Of a DNA stretch of 64,000 nt, positions 20,891 to 30,576 are shown piece by piece. The notes beneath the pieces are model-generated. The model was not told the DNA's origin, ran no database searches, and was given only the letters and a program-made list of their open reading frames with translations. Each line of letters starts with the position of its first letter. The stretch's first letter is position 1. The translations under genes and the position numbers were made by a program. Origin of the DNA: Branchipolynoe longqiensis (Eukaryota; Annelida; Polychaeta; Phyllodocida; Polynoidae); assembly GCA_030323885.1 (NCBI GenBank), contig CM059202.1, positions 47,014,849 to 47,078,848 of the forward strand, read 5' to 3'.

Positions 20891-21084
20891 GTCTAGGCAC
20901 AATATTTCCCATTTTCATCACACACCCCTCCCCACGACCTCAGTTACTGTGACCTGGATCCTATACATGTATGCACTCAACAACTTATACATGTAAACCA
21001 TTTAAAAGACTTACGATTCCATAGGGATGAGTGTAGTAGGCTGCACTGACGTCTTGGGCAAGGAGACGCATAGACAGGTAGGCG

Positions 21085-21165
21085 TGGATATGGCGATTGG
21101 AGGTAATGAAAAGGCAGACCTGGCTGCCAAGGCTGCCAACCTGGGTATCCCATATATCAATTGTT
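21085..21165 (+). pseudogene. Short RNase H remnant of another LINE
   Basis: Encodes GGNEKADLAAKAANLGIPYI, the GNE.AD..AK strand-helix motif of LINE RNase H domains. It differs in sequence from the I-like family. Nothing else of the element is recognisable. Confidence 0.45.
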
Positions 21166-21747
21166 TATGTGATCCCAGGCGCTCAACCATACGTATTTCT
21201 GGGTGGGACGGATATAAAAGGTGGAGCAGCTTCCAGTAGCCACACGACAGGTTCAGGCTTTATGGAGGAAGTGAGCAGCTCAGGGCTGCTCCAAACAGTC
21301 AAACTAGGTGTGGGATGGAGCCAGCGGGTGGTAGTGGAAGCTGAGATGGGTATAGGTAGTACATGCAGAGGAGGACAGGGCCGCCAGAGTTGTTATTGGT
21401 GGCAATAGTCGATAGGGAAGGAGGCACATCCTGTGCTCTGAATTACCCATGTTGCTTGTGCAACTTGGACAAGTTGGCAGTAAAGCACAAAACAACAAAT
21501 AACAAATAGGTCCAACCAAATTGTCCATTTGGCTGGTATAGATAGTGCTGTGGAGGGATGAAAGATCTGCAAGATCTTGGATAATCGCTGATTAACTATC
21601 ACAAAATACCAAGGATATATGACAGCAATTGGTCAGTCAGAATCTGGTTCTAATATGACCCGGAATCGTGGACAACTCCTGGAAATCAGATTTCATCAAA
21701 TACTTTTCATCCCATAGGGAACAAGATTAAAACAGTTCCTCTGCACC

Positions 21748-21900
21748 CCCTTGTAGATCGTAAAAGGCGACCGAATGGAGCGACTCGTTTTCCGTGAGTC
21801 GGCTCTCGTCTCGGTAGAGGGAGGGATCCTGGTGCATGAGGACTGCAAGGGCCTAAGGCTCCTTGTGGACCAACACTGCACTTTGGCCCCGACTAGACGA
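21748..21900 (+). repeat. Unclassified dispersed repeat
   Basis: A GC-rich block (TGTAGATCGTAAAAGGCGACC ... CTCGTTTTCCGTGAGTCGG ... GGTAGAGGGAGGG). Its first 60 bp resemble 39,517-39,580 (GCAGATCGCAAAAGGCGA, then ACTCGTTTGCAATGAGTCG). It may be a SINE or a structured RNA-derived sequence; I do not recognise the family. Confidence 0.35.
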
Positions 21901-21906
21901 GAGGTT

Positions 21907-21949
21907 GGACTGAGATGGGTATAGGTAGTACCTATACCCATCTCAGTCC
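21907..21949. repeat. Perfect 21-bp inverted repeat with 1-nt spacer
   Basis: Arm 21,907-21,927 and its exact reverse complement 21,929-21,949 around a single G. One arm sequence also occurs at 21,341-21,362. The 19 bases from 21,947 are identical to 23,872-23,890 inside the DIRS recombinase. Confidence 0.9.
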
Positions 21950-22029
21950 CGGTGGCGAACGTACATGAAGCCCTAGGTAGATTAATGGAGAATGAATATA
22001 TTATATTATACACCAAGTGTATTCATATT

Positions 22030-22280
22030 TACGTGAGGTATAAAGAACTTATGCAAATATTACTATGTATGTAATTCTCCTGTCTTCTATTCTTATTATT
22101 ACGACTGCTCCTGTAACCTTCCTTTTGATATGCAACTTTCTACTATGGGTTACTGGAGGCCTGGTTGTGGCCTGGAGACCGGGAGGCTTGCTTCCAAGCA
22201 GCTCCCCTAATTCCCCTCCTTCCCTCCATGCGGCGCCTCACCCCTCTACTAACGGCCCTTTTCCCCAACGATTTAGTTCG
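22030..22280 (+). repeat. Split direct repeat A1
   Basis: Matches 26,429-26,678 over about 250 bp, from GTGAGGTATAAAG through CTTCCAAGCAGCTCCCCTAA to CCAACGATTTAGTTC. It marks the left end of the DIRS element. Confidence 0.85.
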
Positions 22281-22345
22281 GATAGGACATGTCAGCTCCT
22301 GCTCTGCCTGTGTACCATGTGGTTACATAGCTACGCCTTGATACG

Positions 22346-22645
22346 ATGGGTTGGGAGCTCTGGCCCACATGCGGGGAGGAGCATGAGACTCCGAGAGGTG
22401 TGAAGTGCAAGCGCACCAAGCTCCCGATAAGCAAGAAGAATATGAAGGCGGAATGCCCAGAGGCAGTGGGAGAGGAGGAGCCGGCCGGCCTGGAGGAGCC
22501 ACTGGCCGCGAGCGAACTCACCCGCACGAGGCTAAAGAAATTCATTAAGAGAAGGAAAGCATCTAAACTTGAGCTAAAGGAGCTGGGAGGCATATTGGCA
22601 CATTGCTGTAAGGTAGTAAGTACATGGCAGCAGGACCTTTTCTAG
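22346..22645 (+). pseudogene. DIRS Gag N-terminus fused to RT connection region
   Basis: The first part (CGEEHETPRGVKCKR) looks like a Cys/His-bearing Gag start. The last part (RRKASKLELKELGGILAHCCKVV) is the end of a DIRS reverse transcriptase, just before RNase H. The RT fingers and palm, including the YxDD site, are absent, so there is a large internal deletion within this open frame. Confidence 0.55.
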
Positions 22646-22661
22646 GAGGGTCTACGACCTA

Positions 22662-23285
22662 ATGGCCACCGCCAGGAGAAATCACCATAAAGTAAGGCTA
22701 AATGAAGAATTCAGGGAAGATCTCCGATGGTGGCTGGAATTTACGGTCATTTTCAATGGTCATGCAAAAATAATTCCGGCGACCGCGCCAGCGGTGTCAG
22801 TGTACAGTGCTGCGTCACTTACAGGGTTGGGGGATCTGCATGGTAAAGACTGGTTGGCGGGCTTCTTTGGGAAAAGTAAGAATAAACAACATGTGCAGTT
22901 GGGGCATCACTCGGCAGATGCTGATGATGTTGGCTGTGCGACGGATAACATAAATGTATTGGAGATGTGGCCGGTACTGCTGGGAGTCAGGAGATCGGGT
23001 AGCACTTGGCGGGACTCGTTGGTAGTTTTTGTCACGGACAACACGCAGGTATGTGCTGCCTTACATACAGGTAGAAGCAAAAATAAAACTACAATGAAGT
23101 GGTTGCGGTTGATATTTTGGGAGTCGGTGATGCACAACTTTATGGTAAAGTCAGTATACATAAACACACATGATAACGTAATTTGTGACAGCCTGAGTCG
23201 CTTGGACTGTTATAGAAACATTGCTCGGGTGAGGGAAGCTGACATGGCAATGAATCTGTGCTGCCACAAAATCTTTCACTGTTGA
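22662..23285 (+). pseudogene. DIRS RNase H domain
   Basis: RNase H that would follow RT in DIRS Pol. It starts with HHKVRLNEEFREDLRWWLEF, then VSVYSAASLTGLGDLHG (normally YTDAS; the catalytic Asp is replaced by Ala), the INVLEMW glutamate helix, VVFVTDN (second Asp) and DNVICDSLSRLD (final Asp). It is homologous to 42,003-42,614 on the minus strand, where the first Asp is intact. The frame is open but the Asp loss suggests inactivity. Confidence 0.8.
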
Positions 23286-23331
23286 ATTTCCATTTCAGAC
23301 TGGGAGGCCTTGGTCAAATAGCACGGAATCT

Positions 23332-24083
23332 TTGAGAGGGCTCACTATGCGGCCTCAACAGAAAAAAACTAGGTCAGTCCAAGTATGTGCATACCTGGAT
23401 TTTTGTGAAATGTTCAAGGATCAGTTGGATCCCTATCCATGTGGTGATGATCAGGTTTGCCTTTACATGACTTTCTTACGCAAGACTTTGTGCTACTCAT
23501 CTATCAGAAATGATATAAGCGCGCTCTGCAACCACTTAAAGGACCTGGAGTGTTCACTAATAAATTATGCATGCCATAAAATTAAAAAGTGTATGGTGGG
23601 TATCAGAATGTTAAAAGGAGACACGGTCAAGCAGGCAGCGCCACTGCTGCCGCCAGGCCTACTGAGGCTATTTGGGATGTTACCACTGACTTTGGGTCAG
23701 ACTCCAGTACGGGCAGCCATGCTCCTATCATTTAGGGCCCTGTTGAGGAAGGGCCAGGTGACCTTGTCTGACAATGCTTTCATGAGAGGACATGTATCCT
23801 TTACCCATGTGGGTTGATGCTGAATATTACTAAGTCAAAGACCATTCAGTTCAGAAAGAATGTGCACCGAATCCCGGTGGCGAACGTACAGAATAGGGAC
23901 ATGTGCGCGGTATACTGGGTGGAACGTCATTTTAGGGAATGCCCGGCCCCTCCAGGGGCCCAAGCGTTCAAGTTGCCAAGAGCAGGGCACTGGGTCCCGC
24001 TTTCGTATACCTTTTACATGAAGGTAATAAGGCAATTGTGTGCGTTAGCTGGTATGAACCCGGCACTATTCTCAACGCACAGC
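23332..24083 (+). pseudogene. DIRS tyrosine recombinase, N-terminal and core part
   Basis: A YR integrase that would insert circular element DNA. Frame one (23,332-23,817) covers the SAM-like core-binding domain and the first catalytic segment (RAAMLLSFRALLRKGQVTLSD). Frame two (23,814-24,083) continues with KSKTIQFRKN...IPVANV and ends FSTHSL, the start of the HxxR box. The remaining box, the H/W and the nucleophilic Tyr resume at 26,175 after an inserted LINE. One frameshift near 23,815. Confidence 0.75.
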
Positions 24084-24156
24084 CTGTGTTTTTGAGACAC
24101 ACAACAACTCTAAGTATGAAGCCAAGCCAAATTTCATTCGGCCCCTGGGGCTCTGG

Positions 24157-24810
24157 ATGAAACCTCATTTGGAGGCTTTGTATTTGGACTTGGATGTATT
24201 GGAGGATACCCAGGTCCCAGAACATCCCCCGTGGTCATTGAGGAAGCCATTGGTCATACTCCGACTCATGGAACTGAGGAAGTCTGGAACACATCCACTT
24301 GAGTATCAACGACTGTACCCAGAGATTCAAGGTCAGTTTGAAGACCACTTCTCCATGTATACTGTTGGTTCCAAAGACCTAAGCCGGGCAGCTGCTGCGG
24401 GAGTTTGCCAGGGCAAGAAATTTGGCAAGAAATTTGGCGTTCACATGCCCGATCAGAGCTCGATTTTTACGGCAGAAGCCCGAGCACTCCTTCTCACATT
24501 GGAAGTCATTGAACTATCCAACTACACTAAATATTTAATATATAGCGATTCGTTTTCCTGCCTGCAAGCTGTTGCTGGGCTAAAAATGGACCACTGTTTC
24601 GTGGAAAAGGTCATTTACAAAATGAACCAGCTAGCAACAGATGGATATGACATCCACTTGTGTTGGGTGCCTGGCCATGTCGGCATCCAGGGAAACGAAC
24701 AAGCTGATCGGGCTGTGAAAGAGGCTCTGAACTATGATGTTGAGCCTTGTCTGATACCCCACTCTGATCTGAAACCACTAATAGCCACCCACATCAAATC
24801 CAAATGGTAA
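24157..24810 (+). pseudogene. I-like LINE ORF2: pre-RNase H and RNase H
   Basis: Open for 217 codons. Includes MYTVGSKDLS (the usual Y(T/S)DGSK with Asp changed to Val), TAEARALLLTLEVIE (Glu), YLIYSDSFSC (Asp) and WVPGHVGIQGNEQADRAVK. It stops at TAA 24,808-24,810, where other copies have CAA (QHEWDE). The following C-terminal segment continues in frame until the MITE. Confidence 0.75.
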
Positions 24811-24914
24811 CATGAGTGGGATGAAAACATTAATAAACTTAAAGAAATTGAACCATCTGTGGGAAAACCACCACATTCTCATGTGGGCGGTCGGCGGGAC
24901 CAAGTGGTCCTTAA

Positions 24915-25713
24915 GGCCCTGTCACACTACGACGTTTCCGCCGGCGCGCCGGCAACGCGCAAAATATTTGCAACCCGTCGGAACGCGTCGATCTCTTCGG
25001 CGCTTTGGGAGAAAGTTTGACGCGGCGCAGCGTGTTAGTGGCGGGTTGGAGGCGCGTTATTGGCGCGTTATTGGCGCGTTATTGGCACGTTATTGGCGCG
25101 TTAGTAGCGTGTTATTGGCGTGTTGTCGGCGCGCTGTCGGCGCGTTGTCGGCGCGTTTACGGCGTGGAGGCAGCGCGTTGGTATCGTGTTAGTATTGCGT
25201 GAACCAGTACATACCCGCCAGCAACACGTTAGGACGCGCCCGCAGCGCGTCCACAGCGCGCGGCCAACGCATCCAGCAACGCCAATGGCATGCCCACAAC
25301 ACGTCGATGGGACGTTCCCGACGCGCCGACGGAACGCTCCCATTTTGGGGGAAAAAAAGCCAACGTTAACCAACGTTGATCAACGTCCTGCCAGCGTTCC
25401 GCCGGCGCGCCGCCAACGCGTGTCGACGTGTTGCTAACGCGTCCGTAACGCGCCCTCCAACCCGTTGGCGCGCGTCGCCGCGCGTCCAAAGTTTTGTGCA
25501 TGCACAAAACCTCGACGCGCCCCGACGCGCCCCGACGCGCGTCGACGTGTCCATTCACACGTTGCTATGTACCGACGCGCCGGTAACGCGCCGGTAACGC
25601 GCCGGCAACGCGCCGGTAACGTACCGGACGTGTACCGACGTGTTAAACAAAAACCCAACCCGTCGGCACGCGTCGGAGCGCGTTGGTGAGAAACGTCGTA
25701 GTGTGACAGGGCC
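24915..25713 (+). mobile_element. TTAA-flanked 799-bp fold-back MITE
   Basis: Terminal inverted repeats GGCCCTGTCACACTACGACG and its exact reverse complement, with TTAA at 24,911-24,914 and 25,714-25,717, as for piggyBac- or Kolobok-type insertions. The left half is full of GGCGCGTTATT-like units and the right half of AACGCGCC-like units, so the halves are loosely complementary and the element could fold on itself. It has no coding capacity. The 20-bp palindrome at 25,491-25,510 lies in the right half. A partial second copy is at 33,669-34,064. Confidence 0.9.
25491..25510. repeat. 20-bp perfect palindrome in the MITE
   Basis: GTTTTGTGCATGCACAAAAC is self-complementary. The same palindrome is conserved at 33,842-33,861 in the second copy, although surrounding bases differ. 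Confidence 0.95.
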
Positions 25714-26174
25714 TTAAGCCGCTGCCGTATTGGCCACTCGTGGCAAACACATGTTTTCCTGCTCAAGGGGGACCCCCCCTGAATGTATTGGATGTCAGTC
25801 CCCACTGACAGTCAAGCACATTTGACTAAACTGTGTTGATTTTATGGCACTGCGCCAACAATTTTACACTGCAAACAGCATGCATGACCTTTTTACTAAA
25901 GTTAAACAAGAAGACATTTGAGCTTTTTTGAGGGTAGCTGGTCTGTACCACCTCATATAGTTCATTAAAACAATTTGATTAATTAATTCTTTCATCTATT
26001 TTATTTAATTATATGATTTAGCTTTTAAAAATTCATGTGTCTATTGACACTTATCTGATTGTATGCTTTTACATTATATGTAAAGGCGATGGTTGAATAA
26101 AAAATAAACAATTCTCGCTGTGAATATGGCCTATGCTGCCGACACGGTGTAAAGAAACCACCAATCAATCAATC

Positions 26175-26321
26175 TTAAGACTCTACAGAGCATCTATTGA
26201 AGTGATTAAAGAGAGGGGGGACTGGAAGTCCGATGCTATGCCCTTATACCTCGAGGTCTCCTTGGCCGAGAGATTGACCACCGACATGCGGGTGGCTTTG
26301 ATTTTGGATCAATTGTTTTAA
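26175..26321 (+). pseudogene. DIRS tyrosine recombinase, C-terminal part
   Basis: RASIEVIKERGDWKSDAMPLYLEVSLAERL ends at TAA 26,319-26,321. It carries the G.W box and the likely nucleophilic Tyr in LYLEV. It is the displaced end of the recombinase begun at 23,332. Confidence 0.8.
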
Positions 26322-26345
26322 GCTCTTGCTGGGGGGTTATTTCGC

Positions 26346-26431
26346 TCTAAAGGGCCAGCCAGAGTTATAGGCTCGATCCATAAAAATCTGACTTGTCTCC
26401 TTTCTGTTATGTTCTGTTTGCTAATTATTAT
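26346..26431 (+). repeat. Split direct repeat B1
   Basis: CTAAAGGGCCAGCCAGAG...TTCTGTTTGCTAA, about 86 bp, repeated almost exactly at 26,697-26,781. Confidence 0.9.
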
Positions 26432-26678
26432 GTGAGGTATAAAGTACTTATGCAAATATTATTATGTATGTAATTCTCCTGTCCTCTATTATTATTACGA
26501 CTGCTCCTGTAGCCTTTCCTTTTGATATCGTCCTTTCTACTATGGGTTACTGGAGGCTGGGGTGCGGCCTGGAGACCGGGAGGCCTGCTTCCAAGCAGCT
26601 CCCCTAATTCCCCTCCTTCCCTCCAGCCAGCGCCTCAACCCCTAACTAACGGCCCATTTCGCCAACGATTTAGTTCAA
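26429..26678 (+). repeat. Split direct repeat A2
   Basis: Second copy of the 22,030-22,280 repeat, directly after B1 and before B2. Confidence 0.9.
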
Positions 26679-26696
26679 TAAAATTAATGGTAGGTC

Positions 26697-26781
26697 TAAA
26701 GGGCCAGCCAGAGTTATAGGCTCGATCCATACAAATCTGACTTGTCTCCTTTCTGTTATGTTCTGTTTGCTAAATATTATG
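26697..26781 (+). repeat. Split direct repeat B2
   Basis: Second copy of B1; marks the right end of the DIRS element. Confidence 0.9.
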
Positions 26782-27104
26782 AAGGAACTAATAACATATA
26801 TCACAAAAACCTAGTCATTCTTCACTTCATAGAAGGCGGTGGCTAGGGTCAATCTAGTACTGGTTAGTGCTTTTTCGCCACATGCTGGAGTATATTACCC
26901 TCATATCCCTGGTGTTTATCTAAAAAAGTGTTTTGCAGAAACTCAAAATCATAGGAATGTGTAACCTTAATAAATGAAAGGAACATCATTGAATTAAAAA
27001 CTCAATGGAAAATTAATGACCTAGTATTGTGTCATGAACGATTGCCATTGTTAAATATGTTAAAGACTTAATTTGAATGAACTTCACCTTAATTCATTTA
27101 ATAG

Positions 27105-27218
27105 TAAAACTGACAGAGTGCATCTCAAATCCGTGCCAAAACCAAGGACTGTGTGTTGATGAGGAGCTGACAGTTTCATGCATATGTGAAGTAGGGTTTG
27201 GTGGAGATTTATGTGAGA
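27105..27218 (+). CDS. EGF-repeat gene, EGF exon 3 in window
   Basis: Again exactly 114 bp and phase 1-1. Acceptor TAG ends at 27,104; donor GTGAGT at 27,219. It encodes LTECISNPCQNQGLC, then VSCICEVGFGGDLCE, with six cysteines in EGF spacing. It closely resembles exon 1 at the C-terminus (GDLCE) and in its donor, fitting tandem exon duplication. It lies 9 kb downstream of exon 2, a distance filled mainly by TEs. Confidence 0.9.
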
Positions 27219-28367
27219 GTGAGTATAGAAACATTTGAGATATTTCAATTAAATTGATTGTAAGTAATTAATAGGTTTGAATGAGCGCTGGGTGGCTCAT
27301 TCACTGTCATTGCTGGGGTTGCGCTGAAACCACGCTCTTTCATCCCCAGCCCCATAAGGGGCGATTGCAGATAGGGTGGGGGGGGGGCTACATTCCATTC
27401 CATTTCCCCCCTCACTGGCCACTCCATGCTGGTCACTGCTTGTCGCCATGCCGACCACATCACACCTTTTCTCTTCCCACCCGCCCTCTCCTCTGGCTGA
27501 TCAGACAGAAATATATAATTTCATAACATTTAAAATATATGCTGATGAGGTTGTAATTGATCAGTTGAATTAATGAGTTACAATTGATTATTTGGAAAGC
27601 TGATTATCCAATAAACCCTTAATTTACCGGTGATTATCACATAATTATGTTATATTGTCTTGTTTGTCAGTGTTTACCAATGTACTTAGTTAATGGTATT
27701 ACTTCAGACACCCTCTCTGTCAGAGCTGCTCCAAGCATATGAGCGGCCAATGGACCCAGGTGACTGTTATCTCATCTCTTCTCGTTGCATTTGTGTGCCG
27801 TGCCAACAATGATTCAATAATGCAGAAAGCATCAGTTATAGTGTTGATTTTTATTGATCAAAATGAGAAGTAATTGAGAGAGCTGGTTATGTCTCTAATG
27901 TTCATTTCTAGTCGTGTTGGATTGGTTCCCCGGCTGCTTAATGGTGTACCCGTTAGATGGGTGGGTGGATGGTGAAATTGGATGGGGCAGCTCCACACAC
28001 CAGGCGTACTGCTTGGATGCTGTGGATGAAGTGAGTAGTTTCCAGCGAGCAGAACAGGTACTGTGGTTCGAGATGGAGATGCTAGGTGACGGATGTGGTA
28101 TTAGAGAAAATGGACAATATGGGTAAGGATAGTGGGAGCCAGGGTATATCATTTTTTGCAACAGCAAAGTTAATTGAGAGAGGGTTCCCACACCCTGAAT
28201 ATTTTATGCAACAAGACCAATTCAGGAAGACGGGACAAGGTTGTATAAAATAAAGTTAATTGAAGTAAATATTACAAATAGGAGATCTACATAACTTGTA
28301 TTGTGATTTGTGACACACACGGAGCCCAAATGCTCATCGTTTTTCAATACTGAATTGCTTTTTCCAG
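27219..28367 (+). other. Intron of the EGF-repeat gene
   Basis: No EGF signature or recognised TE. A short open stretch at 27,914-28,126 (MLDWFPGCLMVYPLDGWVDG) has no obvious homologue and no clear splice sites, so I do not call it an exon. Confidence 0.45.
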
Positions 28368-28472
28368 AATGTATGAGAGGCTACTATGGGAAAGCATGTG
28401 ACAAGAAATGCCATTGTCCACCTCCAAAAATTACATGTGACATAGTGACTGGTGCTTGTATACATGGAAAAC
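28368..28472 (+). CDS. EGF-repeat gene, MEGF-type exon 4 in window
   Basis: A 105-bp exon, phase 1-1, with acceptor TTTTTCCAG ending at 28,367 and donor GTAAGT at 28,473. It encodes CMRGYYGKACDKKCHC...CDIVTGACIHG. The C..G.YG..C...C.C......CD..TG.C pattern is the EGF/laminin-like unit seen in MEGF10/11, Draper and SREC-type receptors. The protein thus appears to change from classical EGF repeats to this unit. Phase is compatible with the upstream EGF exons. Confidence 0.85.
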
Positions 28473-28754
28473 GTAAGTATACTACCATTTTTCTTTTTAA
28501 TAAGCATGTAAGAGATACGGCGTGTTCCTTTCTGCACAAAGACACAAATGTACACTTCCCACATTTAATCTTCTTCTCCGTCCACCAAGGGATCACAAAA
28601 TCAACTGACCCGACCCCTAACCAGCCAGGTCACAGGTCACCTCTCATGGTAGCGGGAGTCACTAGCCGGTCATGGTATGGGCAGTCCACCTTTGGGCCCA
28701 CCCACCGGCTAGCATGCTGAAAACCTTTTTTATTTCCCTTGGCCACAAATTATT

Positions 28755-29045
28755 TACAAAGTCAGATTAAATGCCAGATCCAGAGAGGATGTCAGGTGGT
28801 GGATCCAGTTTGCATGTAGTTTCAATGGCAAAGCTCAAATTTTGGAGAATTTTGCTACTATTAAATTGACATATAGTGACGCCAGTAACTGGAGTTATGG
28901 GGCTATACTTAATAATGCCTGGCTGGTGGGTTGTTTCGACCCAAAAGAAGCCAACGCGCTTGCGGATAGTCTCAGCCACCACTGTGATACACCACACTTG
29001 GGAAGGTTCTTCAATACTGAAGGTAACCAATACCGCAACGGGAGA
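28755..29045 (+). pseudogene. DIRS RNase H fragment, internally deleted
   Basis: Reads VRLNARSREDVRWWIQFACSFNGKAQIL, then TYSDASNWSYGAIL, then jumps to ANALADSLSHH. These are the first and last blocks of a DIRS RNase H with the middle (Glu helix and second Asp) missing. It belongs to a family related to, but distinct from, 22,662-23,285. Confidence 0.7.
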
Positions 29046-29613
29046 AGCGGCTCTATGTACAGGTTGCTTAAGATGTAAATAAATTATGTGCTACTTACAT
29101 AGATTATTCTGGTTAGATATTCTCATCGAGATAATTGACTATGCTGTCTATATCTTCTCTAATACTGCAGCTCGCAATAAACTCTGACATTTTTTAAAAA
29201 ACAAAGGGGCTTGAAGAAAGCCCCATGCACAGCCTATTGTCTAGTACAAGGGACCCTCCATGGGTAAATCCTTTAATTTCCTAATTAGGCCCTGCTTTGT
29301 TCTGTCTGAAGGGTGTATGGCAATGGCCCTGTCGGTGTCCTTCAAGTCTACTGTTGAGAGGTTCTACTACATTGTCTACAGTATTAAGTATTATACTTAA
29401 ATTTATTTGCTCCTCGATCTGTGTAATTATTTATTGACTCGCCACAGGGTTTGCTACGGTAAATTATACTTCTCCCTCCCTTTTCGTTTGGGATACAAAA
29501 TATGCTATATAAGGGAGACTGGAGCGCATTGGGACATTTTTTACCTTTTTAGGAATATACCCCATATTAGTAAAGATACATTAAAATGACTAATACTGCA
29601 GCTGAAAGTATTA
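29046..29613. other. Spacer, no assigned feature
   Basis: Possibly the 3' region of the DIRS fragment just upstream, but nothing confirms it. No exon recognised. Confidence 0.35.
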
Positions 29614-29850
29614 TTTGATACGCGACGAAGGAGGAAGAGAAGGCGGTGGTGGAAATAAGAACACTTTATTCATGAGTGTGAGAACATAAGGATACTACAG
29701 GGCAATGAATGCGAATAAAGTACAATAAGGAACAAGAGGATAATGCAAGATAATAAAAGAATACAGAGGTGTAAATAAGGCAATGGAACAAGGGAGATCA
29801 ATGAAAGTTAACAGGGAAGAGGGGTCCCCCGAGAGCCCTCCATCCTAGGA
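29614..29850 (-). repeat. Split direct repeat B2 of GC-rich DIRS
   Basis: About 237 bp repeated at 30,577-30,805 with roughly 90% agreement by eye (GAAGGAGGAAGAGAAG...CACTTTATTCATGAGTGTGAG...AATAAAAGAATACAGAGGT). Confidence 0.9.
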
Positions 29851-30048
29851 AAGGAAAGAGAGGGTAAGTATGGGTGGGTGGGTGGAAAAGAATGGCAGGA
29901 AAGTGTTACTGGAGGAGGCTGGAGGTGGAGTAGCTGGAGGCAGCTGCAGGCCCGGGTTATAAGGGCGGGAGCGGGGGGGGGGGGCGTGACGTAACGGCCA
30001 ACGGTAAACGGTCGTGGGGGGAAACTCCTCCCACACCGCGAATCAAAC
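29850..30048 (-). repeat. Split direct repeat A2 of GC-rich DIRS
   Basis: GC-rich block whose reverse complement matches 4080-4215 (TTGATTCGCGG, C-run, CCTTATAACCC). It contains TATAAGG near 29,958, a possible promoter. A1 was not found upstream of the Gag remnant. Confidence 0.6.
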
Positions 30049-30052
30049 GCAA

Positions 30053-30556
30053 TGAAAAGTTTGTTTATCTCAGAAATTTGATGGTATTAAATTGACATAG
30101 TTGTCAGAGAATTTCTACACATATCCTTTAGATATACCAACTATCTACTTCCAAAATCACTGGTTGGGCTCAGTACCTAAAATATCACACAAGAAAAACA
30201 CAATATTGTACTCACATGGTTTAATCCCAAAACTAAAGTGGCTACAGACACATGTACACAGTCTGGGCTGGCTGGTGGCAGTGGTGAGAGAGGGCGTGCA
30301 CATGCCATGCACCCTTATTTATAGATTAAAATCCAGGTACCAGTCAGGTGACCCAGCCTGTACCCAGCAGGCCCTTGGCTGCAGAGTATCAATGCAACCA
30401 GGTACCAGCCAGGTGACCCAGCCTGTACCCGGCAGGCCCTTGCCTGCAGAGTACCAATACAACCAGGTACCAGTCAGGTACCTGGCCTGTACCCGGCAGG
30501 TCCTTGTCTTCAGAGCATGAAATATAAACCACCCGAAAATTCCCAAATATTTTACA
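30053..30556 (+). mobile_element. 504-bp solo LTR in the DIRS repeat
   Basis: Starts TGAAAAG and ends TTTTACA, with a 4-bp duplication GCAA at 30,049-30,052 and 30,557-30,560. The related sequence at 4072-4100 preserves the empty site (reverse complement reads GCGCAATGCAAGC without insertion). It contains TTATTTATAG near 30,312 (possible TATA) and three 65-bp tandem units (from 30,333, 30,398 and 30,463). Strand is a guess from the TATA-like site. The parent family is not otherwise seen here. Confidence 0.8.
30333..30525 (+). repeat. Three 65-bp tandem units in the solo LTR
   Basis: Each unit begins CCAGGTACCAG.CAGGT and includes GCCTGTACCC.GCAGG and TGCAGAGTA. Period is 65 bp; the third unit is the most diverged. 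Confidence 0.9.
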
Positions 30557-30576
30557 GCAATGCAAGCATTACAACC

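Larger units (their letters stand above)
24084..26174 (+). mobile_element. I-like LINE copy e, inserted in the recombinase and carrying a MITE
   Basis: Begins upstream of RNase H (SKYEAKPNF...LGLWMKPHLEALYLDLDVLE), includes the RNase H domain and terminates with the family hairpin region and (CAAT)n. At 24,911-25,717 it is interrupted by a 799-bp element with TTAA at each end. Uninterrupted LINE length is about 1.3 kb. No clear target duplication is visible; some recombinase codons at the junction are missing. Confidence 0.85.
22030..26781 (+). mobile_element. DIRS-order element with split direct repeats
   Basis: Order: A1 (22,030-22,280), internal ORFs, B1 (26,346-26,431), A2 (26,429-26,678), B2 (26,697-26,781). 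A1/A2 and B1/B2 are closely similar direct repeats, so the layout A1-ORFs-B1-A2-B2 is the split-direct-repeat architecture of PAT/Ngaro-type DIRS elements. Such elements integrate with a tyrosine recombinase and make no target duplication. Internal parts are shortened, and an I-like LINE with a nested MITE (24,084-26,174) interrupts the recombinase. Confidence 0.85.

Noticed and set aside
25005..25805. Arg/Ala-rich open frames inside the MITE on both strands
   Set aside because: They arise from GCGCGTT-type repeats and contain no conserved motif; the element is non-coding.
27911..28140. Extra host exon (MLDWFPGCLMVYP...)
   Set aside because: No EGF or other motif and no clear acceptor/donor pair in a compatible phase.
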